Part shown: one piece after another, positions 43,713 through 52,481 of the stretch
How the letters are laid out: each line of letters opens with the position of its first letter
Position numbering within the stretch: position 1 is the stretch's first letter
NCBI RefSeq assembly: GCF_003626535.1
Contig: NZ_RBAL01000022.1
Location: 1-64,000, forward strand
DNA length: 64,000 nucleotides
Reading direction: 5' to 3'
Source of the DNA: Streptomyces hoynatensis
GTDB lineage: Bacteria; Actinomycetota; Actinomycetes; Streptomycetales; Streptomycetaceae
Notes under the pieces: model-generated
The model's input: only the letters and a program-made list of their open reading frames with translations
Database searches by the model: none
Told to the model about the DNA's origin: nothing
Program-made: the position numbers and the translations under genes

Positions 43713-44579
43713 CTACGCGCCGCGTGCCTTCCACTCGGCGAGGCGGGCGAACTCCGCCACGGTCAGCTGCTCGCCCCGCGCTCCGGCCGCCACCCCCGCG
43801 GCGGCGCAGGCCGCCTCGGCCCCCGCCGCGGAGCCCGCCCAGCCGGCGAGCGCGGCCCGCAGCGTCTTGCGGCGCTGGGCGAAGGCCGCGTCCACGACAG
43901 CGAAGACCTCCTCCCGGCTCGCCGCCGTGGGCGGCGGCTCGCGGCGGGTGAGGGCCACCAGGCCCGAGTCGACGTTCGGGGCCGGCCAGAAGACGGTCCG
44001 CCCGATCGCCCCGGCCCGCCGCGCGTGCGCGTACCAGGCGGTCTTGACCGAGGGCACCCCGTACACCTTGCTGCCCGGCCCGGCGGCCAGCCGGTCGGCC
44101 ACCTCGGACTGCACCATCACCAGGGCCCGCCTGATCCCGGGGAAGGTGGCCAGCAGGTGCAGCAGCACGGGAACGGCCACGTTGTAGGGCAGGTTGGCGA
44201 CGAGGGTGTCGGGGGGCGGCCCCGGCAGCTCGGTGACGCGCAGCGCGTCGGCGTGCACCAGCGCGAAGCGGCCGGCCCGCCCGGGCAGCCTGGCCTCGAC
44301 GGTGGCGGGCAGCGCGGCGGCGAGCACGTCGTCGATCTCGACGGCGGTGACGTGGCCCGCGGCGCCGAGCAGGGCGAGGGTGAGCGAGCCGAGCCCGGGA
44401 CCGACCTCAAGGACGCTGTCCTCCTCGCCGACCTCGGCGGCGCGGACGATGCGCCGCACGGTGTTGGCGTCGATGACGAAGTTCTGCCCGCGCTGCTTGG
44501 TGGGCCGCAGGCCGAGCGCCGCGGCCAGCTCGCGGACGTCCGCCGCGGTCAGCAGCGTGCCGGAGGCGGCGGCGTTCAC
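43713..44579 (-). CDS. rsmA: 16S rRNA (adenine1518/1519-N6) dimethyltransferase
   Basis: A 288-residue KsgA/RsmA enzyme that dimethylates two adenosines near the 3' end of 16S rRNA during ribosome maturation. It has TKQRGQNFVIDANTVRRIV, the SAM motif VLEVGPGLGSLTLAL and the catalytic LVANLPYNVAVP (NLPY). GTG 44579 overlaps the tatD stop by 4 nt, so the two are coupled. Gene order tatD-rsmA-ispE is typical of Gram-positive bacteria. Confidence 0.96.
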   Translation of the reverse strand: MNAAASGTLLTAADVRELAAALGLRPTKQRGQNFVIDANTVRRIVRAAEVGEEDSVLEVGPGLGSLTLALLGAAGHVTAVEIDDVLAAALPATVEARLPGRAGRFALVHADALRVTELPGPPPDTLVANLPYNVAVPVLLHLLATFPGIRRALVMVQSEVADRLAAGPGSKVYGVPSVKTAWYAHARRAGAIGRTVFWPAPNVDSGLVALTRREPPPTAASREEVFAVVDAAFAQRRKTLRAALAGWAGSAAGAEAACAAAGVAAGARGEQLTVAEFARLAEWKARGA

Positions 44580-45418
44580 CCGAAGGCCCGGACGGTGTTG
44601 GCCGCGACGTGCCGGGCGAGCTCCTCCTCGGCCATGCCCTTGACCTGGGCCATCGCCCGCAGCGTGACGGGGATGAGGTAGGGCGCGTTGGGGCGGCCGC
44701 GGAAGGGCGCGGGGGTGAGGAAGGGGGCGTCGGTCTCCACGAGCAGCAGCTCGGGCGGCGCGGCGGCCAGGGCGTCCCGCAGGGGCTGCGCGCTGGCGAA
44801 GGTGACGTTGCCGGCGAAGGACATGAAGTAGCCGTGCTCCGCGCAGACCTCGGCCATGGCGGCGTCGCCGGAGAAGCAGTGGAAGACGGTGCGCGCGGGG
44901 GCGCCCTCCTCCCGCAGGATGCGCAGCACGTCCTCGTGGGCGTCGCGGTCGTGGATGACGAGCGTCTTGCCCAGCTCCTTGGCCAGCTCGATGTGGCGGC
45001 GGAAGGAACGCTGCTGGGCCGCGACCCCCTCCGGACCGGTGCGGTAGTAGTCCAGGCCGGTCTCGCCGAGCGCCCTGACCTCGTGCCGCGCGGCCAGCTC
45101 CGCGATCTCCGCCAGGGCGGCGTCCAGGGCGCCCTCGCCGTCCAGCCGGGGGGCCTCGTTGGGGTGGAGGGCGACCGCGGCCCAGATCGCCTCGTGCCGG
45201 GCTGCGGTGTCGACGGCCCAGCGGGCGCCCGGCAGGTCGCAGCCGACCTGGACGAGCCGGGTGACGCCGACCGAGGCGGCCTTGGCCAGGGCCTCCTCGA
45301 CGCCGGCGCCGCGCTGCATGTCGAGGTGGGTGTGCGAGTCGGCGACCGGCACGGCCAGCGGCTCGGGCAACGGCGGCGGAACGGTCTCCCGCGCCTTGGC
45401 CTTGGCGGACTTGGGCAT
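44576..45418 (-). CDS. tatD: TatD family metal-dependent hydrolase/DNase
   Basis: A 280-residue TIM-barrel hydrolase. Metal ligands are visible in DSHTHLDM, ALGETGLDYYR, VIHDRDAH, VFHCFSGD and VETDAPFLTP. TatD proteins are Mg-dependent 3'-5' exonucleases involved in DNA repair and apoptosis-like turnover. ATG 45418 (PKSAKAKARET...) has AGGATG upstream. The stop overlaps rsmA. A repeat-rich 445-bp gap separates it from rsmI. Confidence 0.94.
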   Translation of the reverse strand: MPKSAKAKARETVPPPLPEPLAVPVADSHTHLDMQRGAGVEEALAKAASVGVTRLVQVGCDLPGARWAVDTAARHEAIWAAVALHPNEAPRLDGEGALDAALAEIAELAARHEVRALGETGLDYYRTGPEGVAAQQRSFRRHIELAKELGKTLVIHDRDAHEDVLRILREEGAPARTVFHCFSGDAAMAEVCAEHGYFMSFAGNVTFASAQPLRDALAAAPPELLLVETDAPFLTPAPFRGRPNAPYLIPVTLRAMAQVKGMAEEELARHVAANTVRAFG

Positions 45419-45651
45419 GCCCCGCATCCTACGGCGCCCCACCGACGGCCCCCTCGAAGCGGCTGCCGCACACGGGCTTCAGGTGCGCGGGGGCGACGCT
45501 GCCGCGCGCAGGCCCCGAACACCCGGATAGGCGGCGAGCGGGCGGCAACGCGCCGGCCCAAGCGGGACCGGTTGGCCTGGGCGGGCGGCGCCGAGGCAGC
45601 CCCCCAGCGGCCCACGCCCCAGCGGCCCGGGGCCGGGCGCCGGGGCCGGGA

Positions 45652-45778
45652 GCCGGACGCCGGGGGCCCAACGCCGCGGGGCCGGACGCCGCGGGGCCGG
45701 ACGCCGGGCCTTGGCCGGGCCGGGGTGCCCGGGCCGGAGGCCGGGCGCCGGACGCCGGGGGCCCAACGCCGCGGGGCC
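45652..45778. repeat. 32-bp perfect direct repeat pair
   Basis: An identical 32-bp sequence starting GCCGGACGCCGGGGGCCC occurs at 45652-45683 and 45747-45778, 95 bp apart. Confidence 0.8.
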
Positions 45779-45794
45779 GCGACGCCGCAGGGCC

Positions 45795-45834
45795 GCAGGG
45801 CCACCGGGCCGCAGGGCCACCGGGCCGCAGGGCC
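45795..45834. repeat. 16-bp tandem repeats
   Basis: GCAGGGCCACCGGGCC occurs twice in tandem (45795-45810 and 45811-45826), followed by an 8-bp partial copy. Confidence 0.8.
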
Positions 45835-45863
45835 GACGCTGCGGGGGCCCGGCAAGGGCAGCC

Positions 45864-46712
45864 TCAGGGCAGAAGGGGCCGCTTTGCCGCCACGACGGCG
45901 TCGAAGACCTCCCGCTTGGGTACCCCCGCCTCGCGGGCGACGTCCGCGATGGCCTCCTTGCGGCGCTGCCCCAGGTCCTCCCTGGCGGCCACCCGCCGCG
46001 CCAGCTCGGACGCCGCCACCTCGGGCGCCTGCTCCGCCGCGCCCGCGACCACGATCGTGATCTCGCCGCGCACCCCGGCCTCGGCCCAGGCGGCCAGTTC
46101 GGCGAGCGACCCGCGCCGCACCTCCTCGTAGGTCTTGGTCAGCTCCCGGCAGACCGCGGCCCGCCGCTCGGGCCCGAAGACCTCGGCCATGGCGGCCAGG
46201 GTCGCGGCCAGCCGGTGCGGTGACTCGAAATAGACCAGCGTGCGGCGTTCCCCGGCCACCTCGCGCAGCCGTGCCGCCCGCTCCCCCGCCTTGCGCGGCG
46301 GGAAGCCCTCGAAGCAGAACCGGTCCACCGGCAGGCCGGAGACGGCCAGCGCCGTCAGCGCCGCCGAGGGACCCGGCACCGCCGTGACCTGCACGCCCCG
46401 CTCCACCGCCGCCGCCACCAGCCGGTAGCCGGGGTCGGATACCGAGGGCATTCCGGCGTCGGTGACCAGCAGCACGCGCGCCCCGCGCGCGAGTTCCTCG
46501 GCGAGCTCCGGCGTGCGCGCCACCTCGTTGCCCTCGAAGTACGACACCACGCGCCCGCCGAGGCTCACCCCGAGCCCCTGTGCGAGGCGCCGCAGGCGGC
46601 GCGTGTCCTCGGCGGCGACCACGTCGGCCGCCGACAGCTCCGTGGCCAGCCGCGGAGAGGCGTCCGCGAGGTCGCCGATGGGCGTTCCGGCAAGTACGAG
46701 GGTCCCTGTCAC
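45864..46712 (-). CDS. rsmI: 16S rRNA (cytidine1402-2'-O)-methyltransferase
   Basis: A 282-residue tetrapyrrole-methylase-fold enzyme. The N-terminal LVLAGTPIGDLADASPR, AAEDTRRLRRL, VTDAGMPSVSDPGYRLV and VPGPSAALTALAVSGLP are RsmI hallmarks, and the C-terminus has the usual helical extension (LGQRRKEAIADVAREAGVPK). GTG 46712 has GAGGATGAGGG upstream. It is divergent from pmt, with only 81 bp between starts. Confidence 0.96.
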   Translation of the reverse strand: MTGTLVLAGTPIGDLADASPRLATELSAADVVAAEDTRRLRRLAQGLGVSLGGRVVSYFEGNEVARTPELAEELARGARVLLVTDAGMPSVSDPGYRLVAAAVERGVQVTAVPGPSAALTALAVSGLPVDRFCFEGFPPRKAGERAARLREVAGERRTLVYFESPHRLAATLAAMAEVFGPERRAAVCRELTKTYEEVRRGSLAELAAWAEAGVRGEITIVVAGAAEQAPEVAASELARRVAAREDLGQRRKEAIADVAREAGVPKREVFDAVVAAKRPLLP

Positions 46713-46793
46713 GCCCTCATCCTCGCGCATGCCGGGCCCTTGGCCGCCGGTGCTCACGTGGGCCACATCCCCCGGATGCCAAGATGGCCCGTG

Positions 46794-48515
46794 ATGAGCA
46801 GCCAGACCGTGACCGAGGCCGGCCCCCGGCCGGACCAGGAACCAGCCGACGGCTGGGGGCGGCGCCTGCGCCGATTCGGCTACGTTCCCCCGGCCTCGGC
46901 GGGCGTGCGGGAGAGGCTGGTGCCGCCCTTCCCCGAGCCCGGCACCCGGCTGTGGCAGTACTTCGGCATCGCCCCGGCGACCGCCGCGCGGCTGGCCAGG
47001 CTCAGCGGGTGGGGCGGGCCGCTGCTCGTCGCCCTGTTCGCGGGCGTGCTGCGCTTCACCCGCCTCGGCTCGCCGAACGCGGTCATATTCGACGAGACCT
47101 ACTACGCGAAGGACGCCTGGTCGCTGCTCAAGACCGGCTACGAGACCGAGTGGCCGGACGACGCGAACGACCGGATCATCGCCGGGCACCCGCCGCTGAC
47201 GGACGAGGCCGCCTTCGTGGTGCACCCGCCGGGCGGCAAGTGGGTCATCTCCGTGGGCGAGTGGCTCTTCGGGCTCAACCCCTTCGGCTGGCGCTTCATG
47301 GTGGCGCTGCTCGGCACCCTCTCGGTGCTGATGCTGTGCCGCATCGGCCGCCGCCTCTTCCGCTCCACCGTGCTCGGCTGCCTGGCCGGCCTGCTGATGG
47401 CCGTGGACGGCCTGCACTTCGTGATGAGCCGCACCTCGCTGCTCGACCTGGTGCTGATGTTCTGGCTGCTCGCCGCGTTCGGCTGCCTGCTCGTGGACCG
47501 CGACCTGTCCCGCGCGCGGCTGGCCGCGGCGCTGCCCGAGGGCGAGGACGGGCTGCTGCGCCCGGACGCAAAGATCGCCGAACGGCTCGGCCTGGGCTGG
47601 CGGCCCTGGCGCATCGCCGCCGGGCTGTGCCTCGGCATGGCCTGCGCCACCAAGTGGAACGGCCTCTACGTGCTCGCCGCCTTCGGCCTGCTGACCGTGC
47701 TGTGGGACGCCGGCGCCCGCCGGGTGGCCGGCGCCCGCCGCCCGCAGGCGGCGGCGCTGCGCCGGGACGTGCCCAAGGCGTTCTGCTCGCTGGTGCCGGT
47801 GGCCCTGGCGACCTACCTGGCGTCCTGGGCAGGCTGGTTCGCCACCTCGGACGGCTTCTACCGGCAGTGGGCCGAGCGGCAGGTGGACGGCGAGCCCGCG
47901 GGCAGCTCGTACTCCTGGGTCCCGGCGCCGCTGCGCAGCCTGTGGCACTACACGTCGGAGGTGTACCAGTTCCACATCCACCTGACGTCGAGCCACGACT
48001 ACCAGTCGAACCCCTGGAGCTGGCTGGCCACGACCCGCCCGGTGACCTACTTCTACACCTCGAAGGAGCCGGGCGAGGACGGCTGCCGGTACGCCAGCGG
48101 CTGCTCCCGCGAGGTGCTCGCGCTCGGCACCCCGCTGCTGTGGTGGACGGCCTGCTTCGCCCTCCTGTACGCCCTCTACCGCTGGCTGTTCCGCCGCGAC
48201 TGGCGCGCGGGCGCGGTGCTGTGCGCGGTGGCGGCCGGGTACCTGCCCTGGTTCCTGTACCAGGAGCGGACGATCTTCTACTTCTACGCGGTCGTGCTGG
48301 TGCCGTTCCTGTGCCTGGCGGTGACGATGATGATCGGCGCCCTGCTCGGCCCGCCCGGCTGCCCGGAACGCCGCCGCGTCGCGGGCATCGTGGCCGTCGG
48401 CGTCCTGGTCCTGCTGATCGTCTGGAACTTCATCTACTTCTACCCCATCTACACCGGCATGGAGATCTCGGTCGACGGCTGGCGGGCGCGGATGTGGCTG
48501 GGGTCGTGGGTGTAG
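46794..48515 (+). CDS. pmt: Protein O-mannosyltransferase (GT39, Pmt)
   Basis: A 573-residue polytopic GT39 enzyme that transfers mannose from polyprenyl-phosphate-mannose to secreted proteins. The catalytic acidic motif of the first loop is seen in VIFDETYYAKDAWSLL. About ten hydrophobic segments follow, with the characteristic ACATKWNGLYVL and FLYQERTIFYFYAV. In S. coelicolor Pmt is needed for phage phiC31 infection and some antibiotic tolerance. ATG 46794 starts SSQTVTEAG; in-frame ATG 46776 and GTG 46791 are alternatives. The next gene, a penicillin-binding protein, is also a wall factor. Confidence 0.93.
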   Translation: MSSQTVTEAGPRPDQEPADGWGRRLRRFGYVPPASAGVRERLVPPFPEPGTRLWQYFGIAPATAARLARLSGWGGPLLVALFAGVLRFTRLGSPNAVIFDETYYAKDAWSLLKTGYETEWPDDANDRIIAGHPPLTDEAAFVVHPPGGKWVISVGEWLFGLNPFGWRFMVALLGTLSVLMLCRIGRRLFRSTVLGCLAGLLMAVDGLHFVMSRTSLLDLVLMFWLLAAFGCLLVDRDLSRARLAAALPEGEDGLLRPDAKIAERLGLGWRPWRIAAGLCLGMACATKWNGLYVLAAFGLLTVLWDAGARRVAGARRPQAAALRRDVPKAFCSLVPVALATYLASWAGWFATSDGFYRQWAERQVDGEPAGSSYSWVPAPLRSLWHYTSEVYQFHIHLTSSHDYQSNPWSWLATTRPVTYFYTSKEPGEDGCRYASGCSREVLALGTPLLWWTACFALLYALYRWLFRRDWRAGAVLCAVAAGYLPWFLYQERTIFYFYAVVLVPFLCLAVTMMIGALLGPPGCPERRRVAGIVAVGVLVLLIVWNFIYFYPIYTGMEISVDGWRARMWLGSWV

Positions 48516-48596
48516 GGGTGGGTTCCTCCCGGGGGGACGGGATACCGCGGGTAGCCGGTAGGCTGCGCTAAGCCAGCGGATTTCGGGGCGTTCGGT

Positions 48597-48610
48597 GGGC
48601 CTTCGGGCCC
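48597..48610 (+). promoter_or_regulatory. TTCG-tetraloop hairpin before the penicillin-binding protein gene
   Basis: GGGCC-TTCG-GGCCC at 48597-48610, 28 nt before the start codon, is a compact hairpin. A TAGGCT -10-like hexamer lies about 40 nt further upstream. Confidence 0.35.
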
Positions 48611-48638
48611 TTCTAGGGGCAGGGCGGGCAATTCGGTG

Positions 48639-50381
48639 ATGGGGAGCAGACGGCGGGTCGCCGTCGTGAGTGGGGTGTGCGCGGCGGCGGTGGCCGTCGC
48701 GCTCGGCGCGTACAGCCTGCTGGGCGGGGAGGGCGGCACGAGCAATGTGGCCGCGGCCTCGGACGGCGATGCGGCGGGGGCCGCGAGCGCCGGGCCGCCC
48801 ACCGCCGAGGAGGTGACCGCGACCGCGGCGGCGTTCCTGCGGGCGTGGCAGGCGGGCGACGCAGCCGCGGCGGCGGCCCTGACCGACGATCCGCGGGCGG
48901 CCGAGGCGGCGCTCGGCGGCCTGGCCGGCCACGTGTCCCTCTCCGGCCTGCGCCTGACCCCGGGCACGCCCGCCGGCGGGGAGCCGGGGCGGGTGCCGTT
49001 CTCCTTCGCGGCGCACGTCTCCTACGATCCGGCGCAGGCCGAGGACGCGGAGGAGTCCGGGGGGTCGGGGCAGTCCGCCGGAGCCGGGGAGTCCGGGGAC
49101 GGCGCCCCGGGCGGGGGCGGCTCGGCCACCGAACCCGTGGAGTGGGGCTACGACTCGGAGCTGACCGTCGTCAGGGACGAGGCGAGCGGCGAGCCCGTGG
49201 TGGCCTGGTCGCCCGAGGTGCTGTACCCGGGCCTCGCCGAGGGGCAGGCCATCGAGGCCGGTCCGCTGGCCGAGGAGGCGCCGATTCAGGTGCTCGACGT
49301 CAACGGCGAGGAGCTGACCGCCGAGGAGCACCCGGCCCTGGCCGGAGTGCTGTCCGACATCAGGGAGCGGTACGCCGAGGAGGCGGGCGCGAGCGCGGGT
49401 GCCGAGCTGCGGATCGTGGACGAGGACGGCGAGCGGGTGGAGCAGCTGCTCGAACTGGAGGAGCCGGCCGCGGGGGAGGTGCCCACCACGATCGACCCGG
49501 TGCTGCAGCGGGCCGCCGAGCAGTCGGTGGCCGAGCACGGCACCGCGGCGGTGGTGGCAATCCAGCCGAGCACCGGCGCGATCCGGGCCCTGGCCAACGC
49601 CCCGGCCGACGGCTTCGACACGGCGCTGGAGGGTTCCTACGCGCCCGGCTCCACGTTCAAGATCGTCACCGCCTCGCTGCTGATCGACCGGGGCCTGGCC
49701 TCCGCCGACGCCCCGCACCCCTGCCCGAAGACCTTCGAGTTCGGCGGCTGGCCGTTCCACAACGACGACGACTTCGAGATCGAGGGCGGCACCTTCGCCG
49801 ACAGCTTCGCCGCCTCCTGCAACACCGCGTTCATCAGCCAGGCGCCGGAGCTGTCCGACAGCGACCTCGGCGACCAGGCCCGGGACGTCTTCGGGCTCGG
49901 CCTCACCTGGAGCGTGGGGGTGACCTCGATGGACGGCCAGGTGCCCACGCAGCACGACGCGCAGATGGCGGCCTCGCTGATCGGCCAGGGCGGGGTGCGG
50001 ATGAACCCGCTGAACATGGCCTCCGTCTCGGCGACCGTGCAGCACGGCAGCTTCCTCCAGCCCTACCTGGTGCCGCCGGACTTCGACGGCCGCACGCTGG
50101 CGCAGGCCGCCAGGACGCTCTCCTCCTCGACGCAGTCCCAGCTGCGGCAGTTGATGCACCGGACGGCGGTGAGCGGCACCGCGGCCGAGGCGATGGCCGG
50201 GGTCGGCGGGGACTTCGGCGCCAAGACCGGCTCGGCCGAGGTGGACGGGCAGGAACGGCCCAACGCCTGGTTCACCGCCTACCGCGACGATCTCGCGGCG
50301 GCCGCCGTGGTGCCCGACTCGGGGCACGGCGGCGACAATGCGGGACCGATCGTCGCGGACGTGCTGACCGCCGCGCCGTAA
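48639..50381 (+). CDS. Class B penicillin-binding protein (transpeptidase) with NTF2-like domain
   Basis: A 580-residue wall transpeptidase. One N-terminal membrane helix (VAVVSGVCAAAVAVALGAYSLL) anchors it. Residues about 55-180 form an NTF2/MecA-N-like domain (TAEEVTATAAAFLRAWQAGDAAA). The transpeptidase domain has S338-T-F-K341 (SxxK), S393-C-N395 (SxN) and K529-T-G531 (KTG), so it should be active. A Ser/Gly/Glu-rich insert at about 140-165 is low complexity. ATG 48639 is chosen; GTG 48636 is adjacent. No transglycosylase domain is present. Confidence 0.9.
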   Translation: MGSRRRVAVVSGVCAAAVAVALGAYSLLGGEGGTSNVAAASDGDAAGAASAGPPTAEEVTATAAAFLRAWQAGDAAAAAALTDDPRAAEAALGGLAGHVSLSGLRLTPGTPAGGEPGRVPFSFAAHVSYDPAQAEDAEESGGSGQSAGAGESGDGAPGGGGSATEPVEWGYDSELTVVRDEASGEPVVAWSPEVLYPGLAEGQAIEAGPLAEEAPIQVLDVNGEELTAEEHPALAGVLSDIRERYAEEAGASAGAELRIVDEDGERVEQLLELEEPAAGEVPTTIDPVLQRAAEQSVAEHGTAAVVAIQPSTGAIRALANAPADGFDTALEGSYAPGSTFKIVTASLLIDRGLASADAPHPCPKTFEFGGWPFHNDDDFEIEGGTFADSFAASCNTAFISQAPELSDSDLGDQARDVFGLGLTWSVGVTSMDGQVPTQHDAQMAASLIGQGGVRMNPLNMASVSATVQHGSFLQPYLVPPDFDGRTLAQAARTLSSSTQSQLRQLMHRTAVSGTAAEAMAGVGGDFGAKTGSAEVDGQERPNAWFTAYRDDLAAAAVVPDSGHGGDNAGPIVADVLTAAP

Positions 50382-50416
50382 GGTTGCCCCAGGGACGACT
50401 GGGGAAGGACCGGACC

Positions 50417-51370
50417 ATGCGGGATATCGCCGTCTTCAGCGGCAGCGCCCATCCGGAGTTGGCCGCGGAGGTCTGCGCGCACCTGGGGGTCCCGCTCCGG
50501 CCCACCAGGGTCGACAGGTTCGCCAACGACTGCCTGCAGGTGCAGTTGCAGGCCAACTGCCGCGAACGGGACGTGTATCTGATCCAGCCGCTGGTCAGGC
50601 CCGTGCAGGAGAACCTGGTCGAGCTGCTGCTGATGCTGGACGCGGCGCGGGGCGCGTCCGCGGCCCGCACGACGGTGGTGCTGCCGCACTACTCCTACGC
50701 CCGCTCGGACAAGAAGGACGCCCCCAGGATCTCCATCGGCGGGCGGCTGATCGCCGACCTGATGGTGACGGCGGGGGCGAGCCGCATCCTGGCCATGACC
50801 CTGCACTCGCCGCAGGTCCACGGCTTCTTCAGCGTCCCCGTGGACCACCTGCACGCCCTGCGGGAACTCGCCGCGCACTTCCACGGCGAGGACCGGGCGC
50901 GGCTGCGGAACTCGGTGGTGGTCTCCCCCGACCTGGGGAACGCGAAGGAGGCGGCGGCGTTCGCGCGGCTGCTCGGCATCCCGGTGGCCGCGGGCGCGAA
51001 GCAGCGGTACGCCGACGACCGGGTGGAGATCAGCTCGGTGATAGGGGAGGTCACCGGCCGGGACGTGATCGTGCTGGACGACGAGATCGCCAAGGGCAGC
51101 ACGGTCTTCGAACTCCTCGGGAAACTCAGGGGGTTGGGGGTGGCCTCGATCCGGGTGGCCTGCACCCACGGGCTGTTCGCGCAGGGGGCGCTGAAGCGGC
51201 TGAGTGCGGAGGAGGACGTGCGGGAGATCGTCTGCACCAACACGGTGCCGATCCCGGACGAGGAGCGGACGGAGAAGCTGACGGTGCTCTCGATCGCGCC
51301 GGCGCTCGCGGAGGCGGTGCGGCGCATCCACAACGGCGAGTCCGTAAGCGCCCTCTTCGACCAGCCGTAA
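50417..51370 (+). CDS. Second, divergent PRPP synthetase-like protein
   Basis: A 317-residue ribose-phosphate pyrophosphokinase paralogue. It retains FSGSAHPELAAEV, TLHSPQVHGFF (metal site), VVVSPDLGNAKEAA and the PRPP loop VLDDEIAKGST, but differs from prsA at 18219: the KRRD loop becomes KQRYADDR, and the PRPP loop lacks the usual TGGT. Such divergent Prs paralogues occur in actinobacteria and archaea. ATG 50417 has GGAAGGAC upstream. It is 35 bp after the PBP gene. It may make PRPP for a special pathway or have altered regulation. Confidence 0.88.
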   Translation: MRDIAVFSGSAHPELAAEVCAHLGVPLRPTRVDRFANDCLQVQLQANCRERDVYLIQPLVRPVQENLVELLLMLDAARGASAARTTVVLPHYSYARSDKKDAPRISIGGRLIADLMVTAGASRILAMTLHSPQVHGFFSVPVDHLHALRELAAHFHGEDRARLRNSVVVSPDLGNAKEAAAFARLLGIPVAAGAKQRYADDRVEISSVIGEVTGRDVIVLDDEIAKGSTVFELLGKLRGLGVASIRVACTHGLFAQGALKRLSAEEDVREIVCTNTVPIPDEERTEKLTVLSIAPALAEAVRRIHNGESVSALFDQP

Positions 51371-51528
51371 CCGGCGGCCCCGCCCCCGGGCGGCCCCCGG
51401 ACGCCGGGAGCGGCGCCCCGCACGCCGGGGGCAACCCGGCCGGGGGCGGCCCCGCAGACGCCGGGGTTCCCGGGCGCCCGGGGGCGATCCGGCCGGGGCC
51501 GCCAGGGCCCCCGGCCGTCCGGTGACCC
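51371..51528. other. GC-rich intergenic spacer between convergent genes
   Basis: A 158-bp spacer with degenerate GACGCCGGG(A/G) units similar to those near tatD and ispE. Several overlapping stems are possible, so it can terminate both convergent genes. Confidence 0.4.
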
Positions 51529-52305
51529 TCAGCCGCATACTCCGGAGACGCGGGTCGGCGAGCTGTAGTTGACCGCGCGGTCCACGGTGTCGGTCCAGCC
51601 GATGGCGGGGCCGGTGGAGGTGATGCCGAGGCTGCCGATCGAGGTGTCGTTCCAGGTGTGGGCGAAGGCGGCGCGGGCCGTCAGCTCGGTGCAGGGGCCG
51701 CTGCCCTCGAAGACCAGGGCGGAGCGGCCGGTGGCCACGTTCATGTCGGTGGCCGACTTCTGCGGGGCGATGAGGAAGCCGACGCCGTGCTCGTTGACGT
51801 CGGCGGCCTCCTCGCTGCTCGTGTTCGGGTACTGGGAGGTCAGGCCGCTGTGGTGGACGACCTGGAGCACGGGGTTCACCGGCACGTCGAACCAGGTGGC
51901 GACGGCCTGGTTGCCCGTCATCGGGGCGGCGGGGAGGGTGGTGAAGGACCAGTCGGTGATCGCGACCCAGCGGTCGACGCCGTCCACCACGGCGATGGTG
52001 TAGAGGTCGGGCGCCGCGACGGTGAGGCCGTCCACGTGCGGGATGCCGCCGCCCCCACCCGCCAGGGGCCGCACCAGGCAGGCGCGCTGGGCCAGGGCCC
52101 GGTCGACCTCCGCGTCGCCGCCGCCCCGGGCGCGTACCTGGTCGATCAGCGTGAGGAGGGTGCCGAGGCCGGACTCGGTGTCGAGGGAGATGTCAGGTTC
52201 GCAGCCGGCGGCCTGCTGGGCCCGGGCCGCGGTGGGGCCGCCGAAGAGGAGGAGGGCGAGGGTGACCAGGGCCGCCAGGGCGGCCGTTTGGGCTCTGCGG
52301 CGCAC
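51529..52305 (-). CDS. Secreted protein of unknown function
   Basis: A 258-residue secreted protein. A signal peptide (RRRAQTAALAALVTLALLLFGG...ARA) precedes a mature domain starting QQAAGCEPDISLDTESG. The sequence has a C-terminal cysteine (SGVCG) and others at CEPD, ACLV and CTEL, suggesting disulfides. The pattern WVAITDWSFTTLPAAPMTGNQAVATWF looks beta-rich. GTG 52305 has GGGAGG upstream. I do not recognise the family. It is next to the metal transporter genes, but a link is not shown. Confidence 0.7.
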   Translation of the reverse strand: MRRRAQTAALAALVTLALLLFGGPTAARAQQAAGCEPDISLDTESGLGTLLTLIDQVRARGGGDAEVDRALAQRACLVRPLAGGGGGIPHVDGLTVAAPDLYTIAVVDGVDRWVAITDWSFTTLPAAPMTGNQAVATWFDVPVNPVLQVVHHSGLTSQYPNTSSEEAADVNEHGVGFLIAPQKSATDMNVATGRSALVFEGSGPCTELTARAAFAHTWNDTSIGSLGITSTGPAIGWTDTVDRAVNYSSPTRVSGVCG

Positions 52306-52481
52306 GGCGCCTCCCGTTCCCGATGTATCGATTTGGGGACAAGTGTGCTCCTGGGTGCGGCGGGGTTCAATGACGCTGCGGCGATACGGCGGGCTGCCGG
52401 TGGGCCGACGGAGGGGGCGCAAGCGCCCGCCGGCCGCCGCCGCCCGCCGGCCTTCGCCGCCCGGCGTGCGGAGGGGCCGGC

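Larger units (their letters stand above)
45419..45863. other. Repeat-rich intergenic region between rsmI and tatD
   Basis: No gene is supported in this 445-bp stretch. It is over 80% G+C with dense GCCGGACGCCG-type elements. It includes the 32-bp and 16-bp direct repeats annotated separately. Confidence 0.55.

Noticed and set aside
45419..45863. Candidate CRISPR-like array from the direct repeats between rsmI and tatD
   Set aside because: The 32-bp repeat occurs only twice, the 16-bp units are tandem without spacers, and no cas genes are in the window.
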